From assembly GCA_945900695.1 (NCBI GenBank), contig CAMDJU010000143.1:1-7110 (forward strand): a stretch of DNA of 7,110 nt, written 5' to 3'. Below are positions 1 to 5,506 of the stretch, piece by piece (within the stretch, counting starts at the first letter, position 1; each line of letters opens with the position of its first letter). Origin of the DNA: Bordetella parapertussis (GTDB lineage: Bacteria; Pseudomonadota; Gammaproteobacteria; Burkholderiales; Burkholderiaceae_C). The position numbers and the translations under genes are program-made. Below the pieces are notes generated by a model. The model saw nothing but the letters and a program-made list of their open reading frames with translations. It had not been told where the DNA came from and did no database searches.

Positions 1-704
1 TAATGCAACACAATGAAGCGCAAGGGCTCAGCGGAGGCCTGGGCCACCGCAGCGAATGAACCCATGCCGAGTTTGGCCACCTCTTTGGGGCCCAAAACTT
101 GGCATCTCATGCGCCGATGCTTGCCCAAAGTTTGCGCGGCCTTGGCCAGCATGCTGGGGGTGGCATGGTTGGCGGGCCGGTTGCCCCACTCTTTGGCCCA
201 CTCCACGCCTTCAACCAGGGCCTGCTGGCGGGCAAATTCTGTCTTGTGCTTGACCGCGTCGGGCATGGCCACCGTGACCCGCTTGAGGGTGCGCAACTTG
301 GCGCTGGGCTTGGTGGTGGTGAACACATAACTGGCATCGGCCAGGGCTTGCATGGCAGGCCCCAACAAGTTGGTGCCCGACTCCGGCAACCAAACGGTGA
401 TCGCCTCGGGTTTGCCCCCCTTCAACACCCCCCAGGCGGCGGTCAGGGCTTGGCGCACTTGGGCGGCACTGGCACTGCCGATGCCGACAAAACAGACCCG
501 TTTGGCCGCCCACCCTGGTGCCTCGAACAAGGACAGGTGAAAACCGACCTGGGTGGAAAAATCCCCGTTTTTAAGATGTCGGGTCAACCAATCGGCCAGT
601 GGACCCCGTGCTGGCTTGAGCCCCTCAGGGACCAAGACCACCAAGGCATCGGTTTTGTGGCTGTGGATGGCATTGGATGAAAGTGTGAGCAAGCTGAAGT
701 TCAT
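1..704 (-). CDS. pepA: Leucyl aminopeptidase PepA (peptidase family M17), N-terminal 234 residues; 3' end off the window
   Basis: Reading the minus strand from the ATG at 704-702 gives an uninterrupted frame to the left edge, beginning MNFSLLTLSSNAIHSHKTDA. Family members are hexameric cytoplasmic metallo-aminopeptidases of roughly 490-500 residues that remove N-terminal leucine and other residues; only about half is present here. Residues 1 to about 160 form the N-terminal domain. The start of the catalytic domain is recognisable from GNRPANHATPSMLA (174-187) and VLGPKEVAKLGMGSF (203-217). The metal-binding and catalytic residues lie further on, outside the window, so activity cannot be judged. 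Residue 223 is Ala in AVAQAS, where M17 enzymes usually have Gly (QGS); a single base change would explain this. An AGAGG Shine-Dalgarno sequence supports the start. The gene diverges from lptF with 23 bases between start codons, the same neighbour relation as in E. coli. E. coli PepA also binds DNA as a transcription and recombination factor; whether this one does is not visible. Confidence 0.93.
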   Translation of the reverse strand, partial: MNFSLLTLSSNAIHSHKTDALVVLVPEGLKPARGPLADWLTRHLKNGDFSTQVGFHLSLFEAPGWAAKRVCFVGIGSASAAQVRQALTAAWGVLKGGKPEAITVWLPESGTNLLGPAMQALADASYVFTTTKPSAKLRTLKRVTVAMPDAVKHKTEFARQQALVEGVEWAKEWGNRPANHATPSMLAKAAQTLGKHRRMRCQVLGPKEVAKLGMGSFAAVAQASAEPLRFIVLH

Positions 705-707
705 AAT
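677..707 (+). promoter_or_regulatory. Possible sigma-70-like promoter for lptF inside the pepA start
   Basis: CATAAT at 702-707 matches the -10 consensus at five of six positions. ATGAAA at 677-682 matches the -35 consensus at four of six, but with a 19-base spacer, which is longer than usual. Transcription would start near 714, leaving a leader of about 14 bases before the lptF ATG at 728. The -10 box covers the complement of the pepA start codon, so the promoter would lie mostly in pepA coding sequence. This is a weak match found by eye. No convincing pepA promoter was found in the opposite direction; it would have to lie inside the first codons of lptF. Confidence 0.22.
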
Positions 708-715
708 CGGGTTTT

Positions 716-720
716 CCTCT
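716..720 (-). promoter_or_regulatory. Ribosome binding site of pepA
   Basis: On the minus strand AGAGG lies 11 bases before the pepA ATG (704-702). The spacing is slightly long, but it is the only purine-rich stretch in the 23-base interval and it supports the chosen pepA start. Because the interval is so short, this site sits within a few bases of the lptF start codon on the other strand. Confidence 0.5.
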
Positions 721-727
721 GCACGGT

Positions 728-1831
728 ATGTTATTCGATTCCAGTCTCAAACAAGAGCTCAACCGCAGCTTTGGCGCCACTTTGGTGGTGCTGGTCACGG
801 TGGTGATGACCATGGTGCTGATCCGCACCCTGGGTCTGGCGTCCAATGGAAACGTCAACCCCGCCGAGGTCAGTCTGGTGCTGGGTTTCACGGTGTTGGG
901 TTACTTGCCCACCATCTTCACACTCAGCCTGTTTGTGGCCATGGTCAGCACCCTGTCTCGGTTGTACCGCGACAGCGAAATGGTCATTTGGCTCACCAGC
1001 GGCCAGGGCATCATTCAATTGCTGCGACCCTTGTGGCAATTTGGCTGGCCGCTGATTTTGATCGTCGCTGCGCTGGTTTTGTGGGTTTGGCCCTGGAGCA
1101 ACCAACAGGTACAAGAGCTGCGCGAGCGCTATGAAAAACGCGGCGACTTGGAGCGTGTCACCCCGGGACAGTTCCAATCCTCGGCCTCTGGGCAGCGGGT
1201 GTTTTTCATCGAAAAAGACCAAGCCGGCGATTTGCAAGGCAAAAACGTCTTCATCTCCATCACCGATGCCGACAAAACAGTGATTGCCACGGCGCGCACG
1301 GGCCGCATCGATGTGCGCGACGATGAGCGCTTTTTGGTCTTGGAAAACGGGCAGCGGCTGGAGCGCCGCCATGCCAGCCAAGAACTGATATTGGCCGAGT
1401 TTGAAACCTATGACACCCGCATCAGCCGCACCTTGGTGGATCCGGGCCAACTGTCGGCCAAGATGCTGACCTTGGATGTGCTGCTGATGCAACCCAATCT
1501 TGAGAACCAAGCCGAGTTGGTGTGGCGCTTGGGCAGCATCTTGGCTTGTTTCAATTTTGTTTTATTGGCCTTATTGATGGCGCAATTCAACCCGCGCTCG
1601 GGGCGCAGCCTGCAGTTGATGCTGGCCTTGTTTTCATTTTTGGTCTACACCAACATGATCAACATTGGCAAAGCCTGGGTGGTCAACCACAAAGTCACCC
1701 CCTTGGGCTTTGCCTTGGCTTTGCATGGGGGGGTGTTCGTGGTGGCCTTGGTTGGGGTGTGGATGCGGCACCATCAATGGTCTTGGCGCCACTGGTTGCC
1801 TGCCCCAACCCCAACAGGTGGCAAGCCATGA
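728..1831 (+). CDS. lptF: LPS export ABC transporter permease LptF
   Basis: A 367-residue inner-membrane protein of the YjgP/YjgQ family, of usual length. LptF pairs with LptG, and with the LptB ATPase it forms the LptB2FG complex that lifts lipopolysaccharide out of the inner membrane towards LptC and LptA. Hydrophobic segments lie near residues 15-36, 48-76, 99-123, 266-286, 296-314 and 326-346, giving the family's three-plus-three membrane layout around a periplasmic beta-jellyroll domain (about 125-262). Family-like stretches include YRDSEMVIWLTSGQG (80-94, the cytoplasmic coupling region) and PGQFQSSASGQRVFFIEK (146-163). The ATG at 728 is followed by the expected short amphipathic start (MLFDSSLKQELNRSF) but has no clear Shine-Dalgarno sequence. 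It is the first gene of the plus-strand operon, and its stop overlaps the lptG start as ATGA. Identity rests on sequence and on pairing with lptG and pepA. Confidence 0.95.
   Translation: MLFDSSLKQELNRSFGATLVVLVTVVMTMVLIRTLGLASNGNVNPAEVSLVLGFTVLGYLPTIFTLSLFVAMVSTLSRLYRDSEMVIWLTSGQGIIQLLRPLWQFGWPLILIVAALVLWVWPWSNQQVQELRERYEKRGDLERVTPGQFQSSASGQRVFFIEKDQAGDLQGKNVFISITDADKTVIATARTGRIDVRDDERFLVLENGQRLERRHASQELILAEFETYDTRISRTLVDPGQLSAKMLTLDVLLMQPNLENQAELVWRLGSILACFNFVLLALLMAQFNPRSGRSLQLMLALFSFLVYTNMINIGKAWVVNHKVTPLGFALALHGGVFVVALVGVWMRHHQWSWRHWLPAPTPTGGKP
1816..1821 (+). promoter_or_regulatory. Ribosome binding site of lptG
   Basis: AGGTGG lies six bases before the ATG at 1828 and inside the last codons of lptF. 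It decides the lptG start: the same frame is open upstream from about 1522, but that part is out of phase with lptF and does not resemble LptG. Confidence 0.6.
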
Positions 1832-2937
1832 AAACCATGCGCCGCTTGATTTATACCGAGGTGATGACCGCCGTGGCTTTTGTGACCTTGGCATTTTTGG
1901 GTTTGTTTTTTTTCTTCGACTTGGTCGAAGACCTGCAAAACGTGGCCGGGCGCCACTCCCCCAACTACCAACTCAACCATGCCTTGATCTATGTGGCGCT
2001 GCTGATCCCCATCCACATTTATGAGTTGATGCCGATCACGGTGCTGATTGGCTGCATTTTTGTGATGGCGCGCATGGCCCAATCGTCGGAGTTCACCATT
2101 TTGCGCACCAGCGGCATGGGCCCTGGCCTGGCCCTGCGCCACCTGATGTTTTTGGGTTTGTTGTTTGCCTTGCTGACCTTTGTGATGGGTGACCACATCG
2201 CCCCCTGGTGCGAGCGCGAAGGCCGCTTGCTCAAGTCGCGTTTTGAAGGCGGTGTTTTGCACATTGGCCAAAACGGTGCCTGGCTCAAAGAAAAACAGAA
2301 GTTCAGCCAGTTTTCCGTCAATGTGGGGTCCATCAGTGGTGAAGGCCAGATGAGCGACATCCGGCTTTATGAGTTTTCCGACACCGGGCGCTTGATCTCG
2401 CACACCTTGGCCAAAAAAGGTCGCATTGCCAACACGGGCGGTTGGGTTTTGAGCGAGGTCGCGCGCAGTGAATTCAGCCCCAGCCCAGAGGCCCAAAAGC
2501 CTTTGGTACAAAGTCAAATGTCAGAAATGCTGTGGCCCTCGGACATCAGCCAAGACATGGTCACCGTGGCCTTGATCAAGCCCGAACGCATGGGCATTTG
2601 GGACTTGTTTCACTATGTGCGCCACTTGGAAAACAACGCCCAGGCCGCGCAACTGTATGAAATTGAGTTTTGGAAAAAGGTGTTCTACCCCTTGAGTTGC
2701 TTGGTCATGGTGGTGCTTGCCCTGCCCTTTGCTTACCTGCACATGCGCAATGTCAATATCGCCACCTATGTGTTCATTGGGGTGTTATTCGGGGTGAGTT
2801 TCTTTTTGCTCAACAACATGTTTGGCCACATCGGCAACCTCAAGCAGTGGACGCCCTGGTTGGCCGCCGCCTTGCCGGGCATGCTTTATTCTTTGATTTC
2901 GCTGGGCGCTTTTGCCTGGCTGGTGTTGCGCCAATGA
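1828..2937 (+). CDS. lptG: LPS export ABC transporter permease LptG
   Basis: A 369-residue partner permease of LptF in the LptB2FG lipopolysaccharide exporter. Membrane segments lie near residues 13-33, 52-82, 101-121, 284-304, 309-331 and 343-366, with the periplasmic jellyroll domain between about 123 and 280. Family features include YELMPITVLIG (65-75), SSEFTILRTSGM (86-97, the cytoplasmic loop expected to contact LptB) and YEIEFWKKVFYPLS (277-290) just before the fourth helix. The frame stays open upstream of 1828 but that stretch overlaps lptF; the chosen ATG has a good ribosome site, gives the usual family N-terminus (MKTMRRLIYTEV) and overlaps the lptF stop by ATGA. A run of eight T (1906-1913) encodes part of a Phe4 stretch in the first helix. 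The stop overlaps the start of cbiX in the same ATGA manner, so translation is probably coupled on both sides. Confidence 0.96.
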   Translation: MKTMRRLIYTEVMTAVAFVTLAFLGLFFFFDLVEDLQNVAGRHSPNYQLNHALIYVALLIPIHIYELMPITVLIGCIFVMARMAQSSEFTILRTSGMGPGLALRHLMFLGLLFALLTFVMGDHIAPWCEREGRLLKSRFEGGVLHIGQNGAWLKEKQKFSQFSVNVGSISGEGQMSDIRLYEFSDTGRLISHTLAKKGRIANTGGWVLSEVARSEFSPSPEAQKPLVQSQMSEMLWPSDISQDMVTVALIKPERMGIWDLFHYVRHLENNAQAAQLYEIEFWKKVFYPLSCLVMVVLALPFAYLHMRNVNIATYVFIGVLFGVSFFLLNNMFGHIGNLKQWTPWLAAALPGMLYSLISLGAFAWLVLRQ

Positions 2938-3338
2938 CTGCCATCGTTTTATTTGCCCATGGTTCACGCGACCTGGCTTGGCAACGCCCCATGCTGGCAG
3001 TGGCCCAGCGCATCCGCGACCAAGCCCCCCATGCCTGGGTGGCCTGCGCCTATCTTGAATTGACCGAGCCCAACCTGCCACAAGCCGTGGCCCAAGCGGT
3101 CACGCTGGGGCATGTGCAGATTCGGGTGTTGCCGATGTTTTTGGGGGTGGGCAAACATGTGCGAGAAGACCTGCCCGTCTTGATGGCGCAGTTGCAGCAT
3201 GACCACCCGCAAGTGCGGTTTGATCTGCAACCGCCGGTGGGGGAGCAAGCGGCTGTGCTCGATGCCCTGGCCCTGGCCGCCACCTTGGACATGCCCATGC
3301 ACCCAGCCCCTGGTCACCCAGACAAAGAGGGACCATGA
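2934..3338 (+). CDS. cbiX: Short-form CbiX / SirB-like sirohydrochlorin chelatase
   Basis: A 134-residue cytoplasmic protein matching the short CbiX type, which is about half the length of classical two-domain chelatases and works as a dimer. These enzymes insert a metal (cobalt for cobalamin, iron for siroheme) into sirohydrochlorin. The N-terminal strand ends in FAHGSRD with His9, and the second metal-site histidine is His75 in FLGVGKHVREDLP (69-81); both catalytic histidines are therefore present. The last 15 residues (MPMHPAPGHPDKEGP) form a probably disordered tail with two histidines. The start at 2934 overlaps the lptG stop by ATGA and gives an N-terminus that runs straight into the first strand; there is no strong Shine-Dalgarno sequence, so it probably depends on ribosomes finishing lptG. 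No other cobalamin genes are nearby, and cysB follows at once, so an iron-inserting, siroheme-making role is more likely than a cobalt one. That preference is inference; metal specificity cannot be read from the sequence. Confidence 0.85.
   Translation: MTAIVLFAHGSRDLAWQRPMLAVAQRIRDQAPHAWVACAYLELTEPNLPQAVAQAVTLGHVQIRVLPMFLGVGKHVREDLPVLMAQLQHDHPQVRFDLQPPVGEQAAVLDALALAATLDMPMHPAPGHPDKEGP
3326..3331 (+). promoter_or_regulatory. Ribosome binding site of cysB
   Basis: AGAGGG ends three bases before the ATG at 3335, inside the final codons of cbiX. The spacing is tight but usable, and the site supports the start that overlaps the cbiX stop by ATGA. Confidence 0.45.
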
Positions 3339-4282
3339 ACCTGCACCAATTTAAATTTGTTCAAGAGGCGGTGCGTCGCAACCTCAACCTGACCGAAGCG
3401 GCCAAGGCCTTGCACACCTCGCAGCCTGGGGTGTCCAAAGCCATTTTGGAGTTGGAGCAAGAACTCGGCATTGACATCTTCACCCGCCACGGCAAACGCC
3501 TCAAACGCGTCACCGAACCGGGCCAGCAAGTGCTGCACAGCATTGAGCGCATCTTGGCCGAAGTCAACAACCTCAAACGCATTGGCGAGCAATACAGCCA
3601 ACAAGACCGGGGCACTTTGTCCATCGCCGCCACCCACACCCAGGCGCGCTATGTTTTGCCCAAACCGGTGGCCCAGTTGCGCACCACTTACCCGCTGGTC
3701 AACGTCAGCATGCACCAAGGCGCGCCCGGTCAAGTGGCCCAAATGCTGCTCGACGAAGTGGCCGAGCTGGGCATGGCCACCGAGTCCTTGGCCGATTACC
3801 CCGATTTGGTCACCCTGCCCTGCTACACCTGGGAACATGTGTTGGTGCTGCCCCTGGACCACCCCTTGGTGGACCAACCCCTGAGCTTGGCCGCCTTGGC
3901 CGAGCAGCCCTTGGTCACCTACCACCCGTCGTTCACGGGGCGCACCCGCATTGACAATGCCTTTGCCAAGGCCCACCTGAAGCCGCGCGTGGCCTTGGAA
4001 GCCATCGATTCGGATGTGATCAAAACCTATGTCCGACTGGGCATGGGCGTGGGCATCGTGGCTGAAATGGCCATGAACGAAAAAAACGAAGAAGACCTGG
4101 TCTCGCGTCCCTTGGGCCATTTGCTCGGCCACAATGTGGCCCGTGTGGCGTTCAAACGCGGCGCTTATTTGCGCAATTTTGTGTACGAGTTTGCCCAGAT
4201 GTTGAGCCCTGAATTGACCCAGGAATCCCTTCAAGCGGCCATGCAATCGCCTTGGACGGCCTCCCCCAGCAACCCCACTTGA
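3335..4282 (+). CDS. cysB: CysB-type LysR-family transcriptional regulator
   Basis: A 315-residue LysR-type regulator that aligns from memory along its length with E. coli CysB, the activator of sulfate and thiosulfate assimilation that responds to N-acetylserine. The winged helix-turn-helix occupies about residues 1-60, with the recognition region LTEAAKALHTSQPGVSKAIL (19-38). A linker helix follows to about 88, and the effector domain starts at GTLSIAATHTQARY. Thr100, Thr102 and Gln103 in that motif correspond to sulfate/effector-site residues of CysB, and Thr149 (in MATES) and Thr201 (in SFTGR) fit further pocket positions. DSDVIKTYVRLGMGVGI is another CysB hallmark. It begins within cbiX (ATGA overlap) and is followed after 15 bases by the aminotransferase. 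CysB and its paralogue Cbl are hard to separate by eye, so the function is best given as a sulfur or sulfonate regulator; its targets are not visible here. No autoregulatory promoter was identified inside cbiX. Confidence 0.9.
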   Translation: MNLHQFKFVQEAVRRNLNLTEAAKALHTSQPGVSKAILELEQELGIDIFTRHGKRLKRVTEPGQQVLHSIERILAEVNNLKRIGEQYSQQDRGTLSIAATHTQARYVLPKPVAQLRTTYPLVNVSMHQGAPGQVAQMLLDEVAELGMATESLADYPDLVTLPCYTWEHVLVLPLDHPLVDQPLSLAALAEQPLVTYHPSFTGRTRIDNAFAKAHLKPRVALEAIDSDVIKTYVRLGMGVGIVAEMAMNEKNEEDLVSRPLGHLLGHNVARVAFKRGAYLRNFVYEFAQMLSPELTQESLQAAMQSPWTASPSNPT

Positions 4283-4297
4283 CCACCTTTTTTCACC

Positions 4298-5458
4298 ATG
4301 ACACCCCTTCTTGAGACCAAACTGCCCAACGTGGGCACCACCATCTTCACTGTGATGTCGGCCCTGGCCACAGAGCACCAAGCGGTCAATTTGGGTCAAG
4401 GCTTTCCCGACTTTGGCTGCGACCCGGCCTTGATCGACGCCGTCAGCGACGCCATGCGCGAAGGCCTGAACCAATACCCCTCCATGTTGGGTGTGCTGGA
4501 GTTGCGCCAAGCCATCGCCCAAAAAGTTCAAACTCTGTACCAAAAGGCATACGACCCGGCCACAGAAATCACCGTCACCGCAGGTGCCACCCAGGCCATC
4601 ATCAATGCCATCTTGGCCGTGGTGCGCGCAGGCGATGAGGTGATCGTGCTCGAGCCTTGTTACGACAGCTACATCCCCAACATCGAATTGGCTGGCGGCA
4701 CCGTGGTGCGCGTGCCGCTCACGCCCGGGAGCTTTCGCCCCGACTTTGACCGCATCGGTGCAGCCATCACCCCGCGCACCCGCGCCATCTTGATCAACTC
4801 GCCGCACAACCCCAGCGCCACCGTGTGGAGCGACGCCGACATGCTGCGCTTGCAAGAGATTTTGGAACCCACCCAGGTGCTGCTGATCAGCGATGAGGTG
4901 TATGAACACATGGTGTATGCCCCCTTGGTGCACCGCAGCGCCGCCTCTTACCCGGGCTTGGCCGAGCGCGCCTTCATCATCTCCAGCTTTGGCAAAACCT
5001 ACCATGTGACCGGCTGGAAAGTGGCCTATTGCGCGGCCCCGCCCAGCCTCACCGCCGAGTTTCGCAAGGTGCACCAGTTCAATGTGTTCACCGTCAACAC
5101 ACCGGTGCAGCACGGCTTGGCCCGCTTCATGGCCAACACCGAGCCCTACATGGGCTTGCCGGCTTTTTACGCCCGCAAGCGCGACTTGTTTCGCGCCGGT
5201 TTGGAACGCACCGCCTTCAAGTTGTTGCCCAGCGAGGGCAGCTACTTTCAGTGTGTGCGCATCGACGAGCTCAAGGTCGCGGAAAAAAACCTGAGTGAGG
5301 GCGACTTTTGCCAGTGGTTAACGCGTGAAGTGGGCGTGGCCGCCATTCCCATGTCGGCTTTTTATGCCGACGGTTTTGACCAGCGGGTGATCCGCTTTTG
5401 CTTTGCCAAAAAAGACGAGACCTTGAACCTGGCCTTGGAGCGCTTGGCCCGTCTTTGA
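4298..5458 (+). CDS. ybdL: Methionine-type PLP aminotransferase, YbdL-like
   Basis: A 386-residue fold-type I (class I/II) aminotransferase, the same length as E. coli YbdL, which prefers methionine and some aromatic amino acids. Matching stretches include KLPNVGTTIFTVMSALA (8-24), NLGQGFPDF (31-39), SPHNPSATVW (168-177), ISDEVYEH (197-204), SSFGKTYHVTGWK (229-241) and VIRFCFAKK (364-372). Lys233 is the expected Schiff-base lysine, with Asn171, Asp199 and Tyr202 holding the cofactor and Arg366 binding the substrate carboxylate. Residue 243 is Ala in KVAYC, where most relatives have Gly. The likely reaction is transamination of methionine to its 2-oxo acid, for instance as the last step of methionine salvage; kynurenine or glutamine transaminase activity is also known among relatives. 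The start has no clear Shine-Dalgarno sequence but gives the family N-terminus. It lies 15 bases after cysB with no obvious promoter between, so it is probably co-transcribed with it. The gene ends at a hairpin shared with hrpA. Confidence 0.9.
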   Translation: MTPLLETKLPNVGTTIFTVMSALATEHQAVNLGQGFPDFGCDPALIDAVSDAMREGLNQYPSMLGVLELRQAIAQKVQTLYQKAYDPATEITVTAGATQAIINAILAVVRAGDEVIVLEPCYDSYIPNIELAGGTVVRVPLTPGSFRPDFDRIGAAITPRTRAILINSPHNPSATVWSDADMLRLQEILEPTQVLLISDEVYEHMVYAPLVHRSAASYPGLAERAFIISSFGKTYHVTGWKVAYCAAPPSLTAEFRKVHQFNVFTVNTPVQHGLARFMANTEPYMGLPAFYARKRDLFRAGLERTAFKLLPSEGSYFQCVRIDELKVAEKNLSEGDFCQWLTREVGVAAIPMSAFYADGFDQRVIRFCFAKKDETLNLALERLARL

Positions 5459-5466
5459 TCTTGACC

Positions 5467-5496
5467 AAGCACTGAGCTTGAACAGGCTCAGTGATT
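5467..5496. terminator. Stem-loop between convergent ybdL and hrpA, possible bidirectional terminator
   Basis: CACTGAGC (5470-5477) and GCTCAGTG (5486-5493) are perfect inverted repeats. Inner G-T and T-A pairs could extend the stem to ten pairs around a GAAC loop, and two outer A-T pairs lie beyond one mismatch. The position nine bases after the ybdL stop region fits a terminator working for both genes. There is no T-rich tract on either strand, so it is not a textbook intrinsic terminator; it could instead protect 3' ends. The hrpA stop codon (complement of 5488-5490) is inside the right arm. Confidence 0.45.
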
Positions 5497-5506
5497 CAAC
5501 TGAGCC
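5471..5506. repeat. Three alternating copies of a 7-base element (ACTGAGC / GCTCAGT / ACTGAGC)
   Basis: ACTGAGC at 5471-5477 and 5499-5505 flank an inverted copy, GCTCAGT, at 5486-5492. The middle copy can pair with either flank: with the left one as the stem described for 5467-5496, or with the right one as GGCTCAGT (5485-5492) against ACTGAGCC (5499-5506) around a six-base loop. The two stems exclude each other. The right copy lies within the last codons of hrpA. Confidence 0.7.

Noticed and set aside
99..680. A 193-codon plus-strand frame at the left end
   Set aside because: It is antisense to the pepA coding sequence, which is firmly identified on the minus strand; the plus-strand product shows no recognisable family.
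731..1510. A 259-codon minus-strand frame opposite lptF, and similar frames opposite lptG (1774-2517)
   Set aside because: Their composition (many Gln, His and Gly) is that of antisense shadows, and the opposite strand encodes well-supported permeases.
1522..1827. An extended N-terminus for LptG, since the frame is open about 100 codons upstream
   Set aside because: This part overlaps lptF coding sequence in another phase, lacks LptG similarity and would place an odd domain before the first membrane helix. The ATG at 1828 has a good ribosome site and the usual family start.
2670..2933. An extended N-terminus for CbiX in the same open frame
   Set aside because: The added 88 residues would overlap the last third of lptG and do not look like a chelatase domain; starting at 2934 gives the normal short CbiX with its first strand and HGSRD motif.
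4079..4090. A AAA AAC heptamer in frame in cysB (4081-4087), and another in ybdL (5284-5290), as possible -1 frameshift sites
   Set aside because: Both genes are complete in the zero frame, the shifted frame in cysB gives an Arg/Pro/Cys-rich sequence without family features, and no clear stimulatory stem-loop was seen downstream. Lys-Asn codon pairs explain the runs.
3314..5113. A 599-codon open frame on the minus strand opposite cysB and ybdL
   Set aside because: It lies antisense to two clearly recognisable genes, its protein is dominated by His, Gln, Gly and Val as expected of a mirror of this codon usage, and it shows no family resemblance. Its length follows from the rarity of stop codons opposite G+C-rich third positions.
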